DNA of 64,000 nucleotides from Trachythela sp. YZ-2020 (taxonomy: Eukaryota > Cnidaria > Anthozoa > Malacalcyonacea > Clavulariidae): NCBI GenBank assembly GCA_016169945.1, contig JADLSH010000389.1, positions 186,001 to 250,000 of the forward strand, written 5' to 3'. The notes beneath the pieces were generated by a model that worked only from the letters and a program-made list of their open reading frames with translations, had not been told where the DNA came from and made no database searches. Position 1 is the stretch's first letter, and every line of letters begins with the position of its first letter. Both the position numbers and the translations under genes were made by a program. Of this stretch, positions 1-11,212 are shown piece after piece.

Positions 1-1850
1 TAAATTAAAACTAATCATGAACCTGCAAACAAGTTAAAACGCAATTAGAGAGCATCACGTTCTATTTGCTGAAGGCTGAAGTACCACTGAGAAATAATTT
101 AATCTGGAAAATTTATTTATAGTGTAAATTTAAGTTACAAACAAGAATATACCTGTATGCGCTGATATTTCGATTTTATTTCAAAATCATTTTTAAACCT
201 CTGACATCTAAAAATGACTTCGACATAAAATCGAAATATCACCGCATATAATTATATAGTTTATTTTTGTTTCTAACTCAAATCTTGAGCGCACAAGGTC
301 CCTTTATTAATCGGAGTATATTTTGTGTTATATCAGCGAATACAGTTGAGACTTAGGCTAAAATGCGCCATAGAACCAGGGATTTCCTCTTCAGCGTACG
401 TACAGTGAAATTTACCCTGTCGAACAATACTAAACAAAGTATCCATGTTAAGTAGTAATATAAATATCGCGTGGTATTTACAAATATAATAAAATGTGAT
501 AAATTCAATATATTTTTAACTTAATTGTTAATGCGGCCTAGTCGATGAGCGCTTAAGCTGTCAGTGGGAGTATCAGTTACTGTGTGGGGACACAATAAAT
601 ATATTTTCCATATTAAATTATTTTTGTGTCGTATTTCAGTCTTCAACAAATAGAACGTGATGCTCTATAATTGCCTTTAAACTTGTTTACATGTTCACGA
701 TTAGTTTTAATTTATCCACCCAATAGCATGCAGTATATGCGTACGTCAATCGTCATGTAGATGAGGTACAGTAGTTTCAGATTTCAGCTGTTCTTGGCCT
801 GAGTTAGAAGTGAAATAATTTTGTTTGTCCTTTAAAGGTATTTTGGATGACCCTCATATATTATACTAATAATGACAAACTTGGCGTGGTTTAGTATATT
901 TGATAAATTTTGATGTTTTTTTCTTATTCTAGGCATCTCTCTCTGCAAAAATAAAGCAAATTTTTAACATTGATTAATTTACATACTTCATGGCTTACGC
1001 TCGGTTCATGATTAATTTTTAACAGCTATTCATGTAATGGAAATGAGTAAAAGATTGCATTAAAATATTCCCGGATATATTGTCCGGTAATGATTAAAAT
1101 CGGGTATAATGACGAAATACTTTATCTTAGTAAAAGAATTGAAACAAAGGTGATGGAATCAGTATCACGTTACACTATAATTATGTCCTTGTGAACGAAT
1201 CTTATACCAACTACGTACTCGTTGCTTTAATATTACATTTTCTACTTAAATGATATGTACTATATCTATGACCCGAAAAGTTTTGTTACAATTTGCTTGC
1301 GAAATTGCAAAACTTTAAAAAGCTGAATTAATTAAAACCGAGAGCCGCAAGAACAATTCGATTTGACGATTTTGACCCAAATAGTGTTGAGAATAAATAT
1401 TGCATTATTTTAACACTTTTATCAGTGAACTTTGTCGAAATAGAATCTCGAATAATGCAGGATATTCGTACAAAAAGGCTTACTTGCTTAAAAAGGCTTA
1501 CTTTGTTTCCTGATTCAAATGATATTGATATATAGCAGGTCAAGTCAAGTCAATACTTTGTGTAAATTGGCGAATCATTTCCACAGCGTAAAATGCTATC
1601 AACCCACTTCCAATACTTACGAAAAATACTCCCTCGACTGTTGCCGTGTTCAAAATAGTACAGAATATTAGAAATATCGTTCGTTTGATGGATAATTTTC
1701 ACCGTAAAATCTAAATTTTCACTCATTTTAACAATTTTCGCCCTTCAGTAGTCCGCCATCTTGATTCTTGAAATAATCAATTTCAATCCAGTTGTACATA
1801 GAGATGAAAGAGTGTCATTTAACTCTAGGCTGTTACTGATTGGCTACAAG

Positions 1851-1890
1851 CACGGCACGGCACGGTACGGCACGATACGACACGGTACGG
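1851..1890. repeat. 10-bp minisatellite
   Basis: Four imperfect copies of a CACGGTACGG-like 10-mer lie directly against the left end of the TTAA-flanked element at 1896-2135. Related ACGGTACGGCAC sequence occurs inside the right end of that element, so the array may have arisen from it. Confidence 0.8.
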
Positions 1891-1895
1891 TTTAA

Positions 1896-2135
1896 GCCCG
1901 TTTTCCACTTCAACCGTATCGTAGCGAAACGTACCGGTGAGCATGCGTACATTGAAAATAGGTTAAAAAATTCACGTACTTCCGGGTGTATTCGCGTATC
2001 AACATAAAAAGTTCGTCGCAAGTTAACTTTTTGGCGTACTACGGAAGTATTCCCCAACGAATATTCCCTAAATTTTGAAATTTAAAATTTGTTTTGATAC
2101 GTTACGGTACGGCACAGGCGAAGTGGAAAACGGCC
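1896..2135. mobile_element. TTAA-flanked MITE, 240 bp
   Basis: The ends are inverted: GCCCGTTTTCCACTTC on the left and, read inward from the right, GGCCGTTTTCCACTTC (15 of 16 match). The flanks are TTAA at 1892-1895 and 2136-2139, a target duplication used by the piggyBac and Kolobok superfamilies. There is no transposase; it is a non-autonomous element sitting in the spacer of the fold-back repeat. Confidence 0.8.
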
Positions 2136-3710
2136 TTAACAAGGCGATGGCAATATATCTGCATTCGCAGATACAAAAATGGTTAGTTAACACACAGTAG
2201 ATAGAATCATTTACTATCGAAATTGGTTGTTTTAACTGTAAAGAAGAGATAAAAATAGCTGCAGTATTCACACGAGCCGGAACGCGCTTAAGCTGTCAGT
2301 GGGAGTATCAGTTATTGTGCGGGGACACAATAGATAAATTTTTCATATTAAATTATATTTTCAGTGGTACTTCAGTCTTCAGCCAATAGAACGTGAAGCT
2401 CTATATTTGCCTTTAAAATTTGCTTTATTTTCGCAGAGAGAGATGCCTAGTATAAGAATAAAACATCAAAATTTATCAAATATACTAAACCCTGCCAAGT
2501 TTGTTTTATTTGTATATATGAGGGTCATCCAAAATACCTTTAAAGGACAAACAAAATTATTTCACTTCTAACTCAGGCCAAGAACAGCTGAAATCTGAAA
2601 CTACTGTACCTCATCTGCATGACGATTGACGTACGCATATACTGCTATTGGGTGGATAAATTAAAACTAATCCTGAACATGTAAACAAGTTTCAAGGCAA
2701 TTATAGAGCATCACGTTCTATTTGTTGAAGACTGAAATACCATCCAATATGGAAAATGTATTTATTGTGTCCCCACACAGTAACTGATACTCCCACTGAC
2801 AGCTTAAGCGCTCATCGACTAGGCCGCATTAACAATTAAGTTAAAAATATATTGAATTTATCACATTTTATTATATTTGTAAATACCACGCGATATTTAT
2901 ATTACTATTTAACATGGATACTTTGTTTAGTATTGTTCGACAGGGTAAATTTCACTGTATGTACCCTGGTTCTATGGCGCATTATAGCCTAAGTCTCAAC
3001 TGTATTCGCTGATATAACACAAAATATACTCTGATTAATAAAGGGACCTTGTGCGCTCAAGATTTGAGTTAGAAACAAAAATAAACTATATAATTATATG
3101 CGGTGATATTTCGATTTTATGTCGAAATCATTGTTAGATGTCAGAGGTTTAAAAATGATTTTGAAATAAAATCGAAATATCAGCGCATATATTTTTGTTT
3201 GTAACTTAAATTTACACTATAAATAAATTTTCCATATTAAATTATTTCTCAGTGGTACTTCACCCTTCAGCAAATAGAACGTGATGCTCTCTAACTGTGT
3301 TTTAACTTGTTTGCAGGTTCATGATTAGTTTTATTTTAGCCGCCCTAGCAATATATGCGTACGTCAATCGTCATGCAGATGAGGTGCAGTAGTTTCAGAT
3401 TTCAGCTGTTAGTCAGTCCTTGTCCTGAGTTATAGAGATTTTGTTTGTTCTTGAAGGTATTTTGGATGACACTCGTATTTTTAAATATAGGGATAGTGTA
3501 TAGACAGCCTAATGCAGCAGTTATATATTATATTAATGAAAAGAAAATTGGCAGGGTTTAGTATATTTGATCAAATTTAGTGTTTTATCCTTATACTAGG
3601 GAGCTCTTTCCGCGAAAATAAAGTAAATTTTAAACTTTGATTAAAGTTATATACTTCATGGCTTGCGCTCGGATCATGATTATCTTTTGACAGTTATTCA
3701 TGAAATTAAA

Positions 3711-5881
3711 ATTGTTATTGTAGCAAGAGTAGTTAGAGTAGCTAATGCTGTAGGTAAACTGTTTATTGAAAACGACCTAAACCTCATGTCAATTACCTCT
3801 TGCGTAATATATACCGACACTTCAATTAGACATATGAATAAATCCAGTTGCGTGGAAACGTGCTTGCCTAAATGGAATGCAGACTCTTATATCAACACGA
3901 CTGACAGCAATTTCATTGGTGAAAAGTTATATGACATTGATAATGTTCAGATGTTTGGGTTTCCCCTATAACCTAGAGTATAAAAGAAGGCGATCCTAAA
4001 ACCTCTGGAGATATACTGGAGCTCCACAAATCAAAGAAATATCTTGAAGTCGGTACGAGAAGCTTGAAGGATTTAAAAGCAACATTTTTATTGAAAACAG
4101 GGATTGCAGTTGCCTGTAAGTATAGGTATACGATTTTATGTGATAATATAATCAGAAACAAAGTGGCATTTTTGAGAGCTTGAAAATTGTCAAGGTTAGC
4201 AGAGCAACCAAGTGTGCAATGCAAACCAGGTGAAGTTACTGTATGAGGACACACTTGGTCAAGAAACAATTGGCTTAAAAGCCTTATATATCGAGTAGTT
4301 CAAACGAAGATTGTAGACATGCAATGAAAGAAAAATCAAATTTTTTGCATGGACGTAAATAACGTTTTATACGTTCATAATCTTGATAATTATTGCAATC
4401 TAAGAATACTTTATCAATAAGGTAGTGTATGTAGGATAATTTACAGGAACGGAGCGAAAGAATGCCGAATATAATGGCACAGTGCATATAAGGTCGGTTT
4501 CGCAGTTTAGCTATTGTCAATTCCATCACGAAGTCTTTAATATTTTTTAAGGTTCTTGAATTAATAACTTCATGAAACCACATTATTTATTAAAAACGGA
4601 CCTCAGCTTTTTAAAAACTATTAAAATGTCTTGTTTTTAAATAGATCTATAGTAGTTTGGATTATTTTTTACTGTTTTGTATTGAGGAATACCGGGCGCA
4701 AAGGCATAAAATGCATGTTGTTAAGTTTTCATTTCGCCTAAAAACACATCCATGTTTAGCGTAATTTTCACTATATAGTATATATATTATCGTCGAATAT
4801 TGAACGAAACTAAAGGTATTTGACGCGATTTAGCTATACCGTTTGTGTTACTATTATTTTAACACTCTTTGAAACATATATAATATAGTGACACTATGTT
4901 TGACTGCATGATCACACGCAGCTAATATTGCATGTGGATATACTATAGATTCAATTATTTTAACTTGCTTTTAGTGTGATAATTATGTACAATTTATCCT
5001 TACATGTAAACTATTTAATTTCAGTATATTTTGTTGGTTATTCTTGTGAGGATTATAATAAATGAAATTAACCTTGTTATAGGATTGAGTAAGCGTTCAC
5101 AGATCACAGTATATATACAGCTTGTCTGCTTTAAATCGATGTTTTCGCTGCGCCCATACATTGTATTCACATTTTGCACGAGAAAAGTTGTTTATTTCAT
5201 CCAATAAAAGAACAGTCAATCAGCGTTTTGACATCGCCCTTTAAGTCTATATATACGAGTTTGTTGAATCATATTGAGAGAAAAATCATCATGCAGCGCT
5301 CAACCTATACAGCTCCTGTTACTTATCGTCATGGACTCACTTCTACAATTTTGGGTGTCTAATTTTTCGTATTCGGTTATATTCAAATATCAATCGACAT
5401 CATTAACGCAAGTATATTTTAAAAGGTCATTAATGGTCTGTTTTTTTGTATATGGAAATGCCTCAATATTAATCTCATGTAAATTTGCAGACGGCGTTAA
5501 GAAACCCGTGACAGTTCTGGTCAGCTTGATAATCTTAATTTTCAAATTGCATGCAGTTTAATGGGTTTATATTGACATACACACAACGATATTTCGTAAA
5601 ATGGCTTTTACATTTTCAATACTATCCCGTTATACAGGTAAGTGTATCTTGGCCATGATTGTGATGCACGTGGGCGTCTAAAAGCCGCCAATACTCGATT
5701 ACATTAGGTCCACGAGTATCGGTAGTAGTTGTATTTCAGATTAAGATTTTTGGCAATTTAGCTCTTTTGATTTTCGGTTTTGTAGGAAATTAATGTTGTA
5801 ATTCTTCTATAAAATACGATTTTGTATCTTTAGGTTACTTTCAGTTTTGACAAGTTTGTTTATCACATTTTAAAACAAATC
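3711..5881. other. AT-rich spacer, no gene recognised
   Basis: Several ORFs of 60-100 codons occur on both strands but show no domain, conserved composition or splice context. Nothing else stands out in this stretch. Confidence 0.6.
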
Positions 5882-5993
5882 ATGGTGAAGAGTTCAAAAC
5901 TTGCTGTTATTCTAGTTGTTTTGGTCTTGATTGAATGCACATTCGTGATATCTTTTAACTACGTCTCCAGCAGACGTCGCACAAGAGATTCAG
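5882..5993 (+). CDS. Signal-peptide exon 1 of secreted trefoil gene
   Basis: The ATG at 5882 opens 37 codons. A two-lysine n-region (MVKSSKLAV) is followed by a hydrophobic core of Ile, Leu and Val (residues 8-23), then a polar stretch with an RRRTR basic cluster that looks like a possible proprotein-processing site. Coding stops after one base of codon 38 at CAG|GTAAGC, a strong donor in phase 1, the phase typical of secreted-protein exons. The phase fits both the 51-nt exon at 19998 and the short exon at 6069. I infer a secreted product; the join to the trefoil exon 14.9 kb away is supported by matching phase and an unbroken frame, not by transcripts. Confidence is higher for the signal exon itself than for the join. 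Confidence 0.6.
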
Positions 5994-6068
5994 GTAAGCC
6001 TGAGAGATCATGTTAAGTGCGTCGTTCCTGTGTAGGTAGCGATAGACAATATGCTTTATGGGTTGCAG

Positions 6069-6190
6069 GATCAACTACAAGAAAAATATCACTGCGAAAG
6101 ATTACTTCGTCAGCTCTTCGTCTGGAAGTTGGTAGCGCGTGGGCTAGCGCCTGCACCCTCATAATGCCTTGCTTGGTATGCCACTGACCA
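6069..6190 (+). CDS. Alternative short terminal exon (hypothetical)
   Basis: A ttgcag acceptor 75 bases after the exon 1 donor opens a phase-1 frame of about 40 codons ending in TGA at 6188-6190. The peptide is basic in its first half (TTRKISLRK) and ends in a compact tail with three cysteines (SACTLIMPCLVCH). Joined to exon 1 it would make a small secreted peptide of about 77 residues. The polypyrimidine tract is weak and I know no matching family, so it could be chance. If real, one signal exon would feed two different mature products: this Cys-tailed peptide or the trefoil domain. Confidence 0.25.
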
Positions 6191-6319
6191 TCTATTATTT
6201 AAAACTGCCAATTATGTAATAACCACAACACTCCAATTACATCTCCAACATCCAAAACCACAGTAACAACGAGGACAACAGTAATTATACATAAGTGTTA
6301 GACCCTCTCTGGTTTAATC

Positions 6320-6800
6320 CCCGAACGGTGCGAAGCGCCGTGCGAGGGTACTAATTCCGCCCGGATATTTACACCCGGGTGTGTCACTACATAGCGGAAT
6401 CGAAAGTCGTCCTCTGCGATGCCATGGACGGTTTTCTACGATATGCGCATGCGTGAGTTCAGGTCGAAAGGAAACTGGTAACTAGCAACCATATGGTTTT
6501 TCAATATATACGTCAGAAATGTAACTGACATTTTTCAAAAATAGTTTTGTTTTGTTTGCATGCTCGGAGTCGGAACGTTTTACAGACAAATAAAGTCTCC
6601 AAAACAAGATAAATGCAACATTTTTAGAGGACTTTCACTTTAATTAAACTTTGAAGACCGTAGAAGAACAAGATTTTCTAATTTTGAAGCGCTTTAAACG
6701 GGTAAGTGTCTCTTGTAAATACATGCTATTGCCGTATTTGCACGCAGTATAGTTGATCATATTTTCAAATGCGTAGGTCATTGATTAATCATAAAAATAT
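6320..6800 (+). repeat. Dispersed repeat family R1, copy 1
   Basis: Similar in order and strand to 43333-43880. It starts with a GC hairpin (GGTGCGAAGCGCCGTGCGAG), followed by an ACTAATTCCGC block, a TTTACACCCGGG block, GTAACTAGCAACC, AGAGGACTTTCACTT and finally AAACGGGTAAGTGT. Shorter relatives of the head are at 15218-15305 (inverted) and 61555-61640. It has no ORF and is probably a non-autonomous element; its class is not clear. Confidence 0.75.
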
Positions 6801-7660
6801 TTTTGTATAAATTCAAATATAAATCCAAGGGAAGCCAGTTTTTTACGTGAAAACAAATCCTGAGAGACTTGAAAAATAAATACTAGGATTACAGTAACTA
6901 ATATTATATGAGTTCTGTTGTACCAGACGAAATGAGTTGTATAAGATGTAGGAATACATATATTTCTTACTGTACAGCAGACATCATAACAAACCACCTA
7001 TTTGAGTATAATTGACAAGGCTTCTACCACAGTATACTACCATTAGCATACATTTTGTTGTTAATGTTTTGCACAACTCTTATAAATCATTAGCCTGCGC
7101 GCAGTGTGCAGGCTAATAAATCATTGGCACTTTATAAATCAGTTGTCTTACTGCAACTGAGCTGTCATTGGAATTTCAGATGTCTGAATAAACACCACAA
7201 TGTTACATAAGATATATTTGTTGTTGCTCCATTGTTTATATTGTCTGATTGTATATCTCTATTGGCAATCCTCATTAAGAATGCAATATTTTCAAGGAGA
7301 TCTGTGTGATGTATTGCACTTGTCCACATACTGTAATTATCATTCAGGAAAACATTATTTGAAATGACCATAGTTCCCGACAAACTTGTAATAAATCCTA
7401 TTTGTTGTATACCAAATGTTGTGGTTATCCACGATACACAGTTCATTCACTTTATCGACAATTCCATAAACAGTATATTCACTTCATTGCATACACGGTT
7501 TATCCTCATGCTGACATACAGCTCTCAGTGCATAATCCTTTGTACTCTTTGTAGAAACCACTAGAGTATTTCTTCGTTTGCAAACTGCAAAGTGTTAGTC
7601 AACAAGAACAAGTGTTTTTACGCTACTCTGGTGTGCATGAAAGCTGACCGGCTATAGAAA
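6801..7660. other. Intronic spacer, no gene recognised
   Basis: A short GC hairpin (TAGCCTGCGCGCAGTGTGCA, with its partner bases just after) lies near 7090. ORFs at 7165-7446 (-) and 7364-7564 (+) overlap and show no domain. Confidence 0.55.
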
Positions 7661-7667
7661 AAACAAC

Positions 7668-7870
7668 ATGTTTTTTTCTGCATCTCACTCGATTGAAATT
7701 GATGTAGAAGGTTTAGGTGGATGGAAATTTCGAGTGAAATATTATATACAATATTTTAGACCTGAACGGAACGGCTGCGAAAAACTCTAAGTCCTCCGAC
7801 AGGAATTGAATCTGCGGCCCAGCGATTCCGGTGCAGCGCTCTGTCCACTGAGCTACAGAGTCCAGTTGCC
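7668..7870 (-). mobile_element. tRNA-derived SINE
   Basis: Read on the - strand, 7865-7795 has a tRNA-like head: box A-like GTAGCTCAGTGGACAGAGCG and box B-like GATTCAATTCC, spaced as in a tRNA. A 90-bp body with an A-rich end follows, reaching 7668. The anticodon arm is degenerate, so this is a SINE, not a tRNA gene. The same head, including GCACCGGAATCGC, recurs at 21180-21300. Confidence 0.75.
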
Positions 7871-7946
7871 AAGCGTTAACCACAAGTTCATGTATATAAT
7901 TTATATAGATGAAGGTACTGAGGGTTGTGATAAGGTAAATTACAAG

Positions 7947-8037
7947 ATGTTTTTTTCTGCATCTCACTCGATTGAAATTGATGTAGAAGGTTTAGGTGGA
8001 TGGAAATTTCGAGTGAAATATTATATACAATATTTTA
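7947..8037 (-). mobile_element. 5'-truncated second copy of the SINE body
   Basis: Bases 7947-8037 repeat 7668-7758 almost exactly but lack the tRNA-like head. The copy ends precisely where the Penelope-like fragment begins, so two insertions or one duplication are stacked here. Confidence 0.8.
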
Positions 8038-8493
8038 GTGCACAGCTCACTGCGACAGGACTCTGTGTCACCAGCTGACACTGTTTCATGTGGTCGTGCT
8101 AAGTGCTACACTTGTAAGCATTTAAACCTCGACACCTGTATTTCGGCTCCAAAATCTCAGTTTGTCATCAAGCACAGTTTCACGTGCATCTCCTCCAACC
8201 TCGTTTACTGCATCTCTTGCAGCAAATGTGGCTTGCTCTACATCGGAGAGACTGGAAGACGTTTAGGCGATAGGTTTGCTGAGCACTTGCGTAATGTTAA
8301 GAACAATGTGCACAACAAACCGGTTGCTAGGCACTTCAACAGCGCCAACCACTCCTTTTCTGATATGAAAATATGCGCCATTCATCCCATTATTGGTGGC
8401 AATGATACCCGTCGGAAGCAAGAAAAGCGTCTCATTTTTCAACTTGGCACCATTCAGCCTGATGGTATCAATGAGCGCCTCTCCTTCATCTAG
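8038..8493 (+). pseudogene. Penelope-like element C-terminus: GIY-YIG endonuclease
   Basis: The 151-codon frame is the C-terminal part of a Penelope-like retroelement polyprotein. Visible features are the Cys pairs CGRAKCYTCKH and CISCSKCG, which flank the nuclease in this family, then a GIY-YIG core (LVYCIS... LLYIGETGRRLGDRFAEH) with the conserved Arg in GETGRRL, and a later ARHFNSANH block. The reverse transcriptase that should precede it is absent, so the copy is 5'-truncated, the usual fate of these elements. The natural stop is at 8491-8493, and a 3' region with structured motifs follows. No ATG is expected at the 5' edge because the break is internal to the original frame. Confidence 0.85.
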
Positions 8494-8850
8494 CTTATTC
8501 TTTTCTCTTAAATACTTCTTATATACTTTCCTCTATATCCCTTCTTCCCTTCCCTTGTACGACATTTATAGCGCTTTGATAAGTGTAACGCCTATGCGCA
8601 GGCCTTCGACCCTATAATCGGGCCGAAGCCTGCACGCAGTCTATATCTTTACATATTAATTCTATTTTGTTATGATTGTTATGACTACTTTATTTTCATT
8701 GGTTAATATTTTGTTCACGTGACAGCTTTTATAGCGTTGCTATAAAAGCTGATGTAATGTGTTTAACTGTCTAGTAATTTCTCCTGACGAAGGGCTTTAG
8801 CTCGAAACGTCGAGATTTTGTCTATATCTTTTAGGCACACGCGAAGCAAT
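8494..8850 (+). mobile_element. Penelope-like element 3' region
   Basis: Non-coding tail after the GIY-YIG stop. It holds a GC hairpin around the GCAGGCCTTCGAC and GGGCCGAAGCCTGC blocks (8597-8636), a perfect 12-bp stem with a 3-base loop at 8724-8750 (AGCTTTTATAGC / GCTATAAAAGCT) and the hammerhead-like motif at 8780-8815. Confidence 0.6.
8780..8815 (+). ncRNA. Small hammerhead-like ribozyme motif
   Basis: Elements in order: stem I 5' strand TCTC (8780-8783), core CTGACGA (8784-8790), a GGGC/GCTC hairpin as stem II, core GAAA (8804-8807), a self-complementary ACGT that stands for a minimal stem III, cleavage-site-like GTC ending at 8811, and stem I 3' strand GAGA (8812-8815). Penelope-like elements are known to carry hammerheads, including small variants that act as dimers through a palindromic stem III; this copy fits that form. 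One extra A precedes stem II. Activity is not established. Confidence 0.55.
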
Positions 8851-9299
8851 CCTCAATTTGTTTTATATCATTGTACTTCTGTCTTTCTGAATGGCGTGCC
8901 AACGTAAAAAATAGGTACGCTAAGCGTACATGTATCTGTTCATGGTGATGCCACAGTTTCCCATGAATGAGTAATATTCGACAATAGGCAATTTCGTAAT
9001 TACGGGCGCCATTTTGCAAAGGGGGCAAACACAATAAAGCAACAATAGCATGACTCTAAGGACAAGTATTCCCATTGGGACGAGGTGTATATAGTTACTA
9101 TGGCTGGTAGAGCCATGCCATATGTTTAATATGCCCCTGTCTGTTTTTTTCGTCATCGTCGTCGTCGTGGTTTTTTGGGGGTGTCACAAACTTGCACTCC
9201 CCCGGTCACCCAAGTCTTCCGCACAAAACGCATGCAATTTTCTTGTCAATCTTGTGTGCATCTTTATAGAATGCTTGCACATTTTGGGTTACGTACTTG

Positions 9300-9376
9300 T
9301 GAAAAAAACATTTTTTGAAAGAAACAATTAATCAATTCAAAAATGCTCTTGACCTGGTGTCCCTCGTATATTTAAC
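9300..9376 (+). repeat. Short dispersed repeat, copy 1
   Basis: Nearly identical to 20443-20518, including TCAAAAATGCTCTTGACCTG and GTGTCCCTCGTATATTTAA. Same strand, no ORF, about 77 bp. Confidence 0.8.
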
Positions 9377-9530
9377 CAGATCAATATTAAACGCATCAAT
9401 GAAACGGTACGATAAATGCAATACGAACGAGAAACGTACAAATCATGCTGATATTCGTCATGCACGCACTATGTAAAATATTCGACATACTTCAGTCTAT
9501 ATGAGATGATTATATTTCCAACAATCGTAA

Positions 9531-10130
9531 AGCGCACGATTCGTGGCGCAAAGACATGACGGAGTTCGCGATCTACTTACCTCGGTACTCGGTAAAGTTT
9601 GCAAGAATGTGGAAATAGAGCCACATCTCCAACCTATCGACAACGAAAGGTTCAATCTAAGATCTGCGATTACAAGCCTTGAGGCGAGATTGGATATGAA
9701 GGCGGGAGGTTTCTGGTTACGTGGAGCTACTGCATTTTTCGACGTAAGAGTGACGCATGTAAACTCAAAGTGTAACCAAGGCCGGCCAACGGAGACGATT
9801 TTCAAGGAGCACGAGAACGAGAAGAAACGGAAGTGCCAACAGAGGGTTTTAGATGTTGAAATGGGCTCTTTTACACCTCTTGTTTTTGGGACAAATGGCG
9901 GAATGGGGAGTGAATGCCAACTGTTTCTCAAACAACTGGCCCAGAAACTGTCAGAGAAGGACAATGAACGATATGCAGTTGTCATAGCGTGGTTGAGAAC
10001 CAGAATTTCTTTTGAAATTTTGAGATCAGTGCACGTATGTGTCAGGGGGTCAAGATCACCCTTTTTTAGAAAGGAATTTGAAGTTTTAGACAATTTTGGA
10101 CTAAACGTCAAGGCTGCTGGAGTCTTTTAG
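9531..10130 (+). pseudogene. Retroelement C-terminal fragment, restriction-like nuclease
   Basis: A frame open from 9531 to the TAG at 10128-10130 gives about 199 residues with no ATG; it is a 5'-truncated piece of a larger transposon protein. It begins FVAQRHDGVRDLL, and the central block EARLDMKAGGFW...GATAFFDVRVTH has two aspartates (Asp51 and Asp67, counted from the GTG at 9543) separated by 15 residues. This resembles the PD-X(12-14)-D core of restriction-like endonucleases in R2-type retrotransposons, where a Cys/His knuckle precedes it; here that region is missing. A second conserved-looking block is VLDVEMGSFTPLVFGTNGGM. The frame itself is undamaged, so it is a recent insertion or under selection. 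From memory, similar proteins are multicopy in cnidarian genomes; the nuclease reading is an inference. Confidence 0.6.
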
Positions 10131-10291
10131 AATTTTTATCTAGTTTTAAATAGTTTATAATAGTATGTATTCCGTATTCAAACATTATTACTGGTGAGAA
10201 AGGAACATTATTAGAGATGAGAAAGGAACATTTTGCGTAAATGTACACTAACATAGTTAATATTAAGTTGTATAATTGTAATTTTCACTCT

Positions 10292-11023
10292 GCAATATTT
10301 TGAGCGAACGATACGCGGGTATTTAATTATTTATATTTGTTGGAAACTAAAGAGAAACTAGAAATCAGTGTTGAATCAGACATAAACGCGCAAGAACGAA
10401 CTCTGTTTATTAGAGTTCAAGGGTCAGCTGTCACATATTCTTGATAATTACTACACTGTAAACGGGTCAAGTTTTTACAAGAAAACCGAAGAGCTTAGTT
10501 CTCCCTACGTCTTGCAATATTTTAAGATGATCCTATAGCTCCTCGTTATTATACTTCGATTTGATCCAAACGCTTGAACAGACTCCATATATCAGTATTC
10601 AGCGAGATGCATTCCTGAGTAAATCTTGACGACAAATAATATTAGGGACATTATATTTCCAACAACAAACATTGCGCCTTCAACACTTGATTCGGCGCAT
10701 CGCTCTAAAACATCTATACTCTACAATAGTTTGAGCGAACGTACCATGCGGGGTATTTATTTGTATTTGTGGGAAACTAAAGAGAAACTAGAAATCAGTG
10801 TTGAATATAATTGAGACGTAAACGCGCAATAACGCGGGGCTCTATTTATTAGAGTTCAAGAGTCAGCTATCACATATTCTTGATAATTATTACACTGTAA
10901 ACAGGTAAAGGTTTTATAAGAAAACCGAAGACGTTAGTTCTCTCTACATCTTGCAATATTTTAGGATTATCCTATAGCTCCTCATGATTATACTTCGATT
11001 TGATCCAAACGCTTGAACAGACT
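10292..11023. repeat. Direct duplication, about 295-bp units
   Basis: 10292-10586 and 10724-11023 are similar copies separated by about 140 bp. They share GAAACTAGAAATCAGTGTTG, TCACATATTCTTGATAATTA and TTTGATCCAAACGCTTGAAC. No coding potential. Confidence 0.85.
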
Positions 11024-11212
11024 CGACTTTAAATAAAATATTCGACGACAAGACAACGTGGTAGAAGACAAGGTCACAGAATAAAACGTGCCGGCCAGCA
11101 AAACATGCGCATATAGGCAGTTGCTTCTCAGGCGTTTGCCTGACGACTGCCCTTTCAACTTGAGATCTCGTTGACTCTACATAACTCGGCGAAAAGGACA
11201 TGGCATGAGTTT

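Larger units (their letters stand above)
1..3710. repeat. Nested fold-back repeat, continues left of window
   Basis: Bases 1-961 are the reverse complement of about 2422-3340. A further direct copy of 640-1050 lies at 3295-3710, and a direct copy of the 547-690 segment lies at 2285-2420. Inside arm 1, bases 1-110 are also the inverted copy of about 615-720, so the unit is palindromic within a palindrome. A recurring block is CAGTGGGAGTATCAGTTA. Because 3340-3710 has no inverted partner inside the window, the left arm probably continues beyond base 1. No coding capacity is recognised; the short ORFs here are incidental. Confidence 0.85.

Noticed and set aside
3663..4583. Three ORFs of about 100 codons
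   Set aside because: No domain, no splice logic, opposite strands, and partly inside the fold-back repeat.
6069..6190. Lantibiotic-like peptide, suggested by the Ser/Thr/Cys tail
   Set aside because: The resemblance is superficial, there is no modification enzyme nearby, and the setting is an animal gene with introns.
7795..7865. tRNA gene
   Set aside because: Box A and box B are present, but the arms do not fold cleanly and the body and second copy show a SINE.
9497..10111. 204-codon ORF on the - strand
   Set aside because: It is the antisense shadow of the retroelement fragment, whose + strand reading has recognisable blocks.
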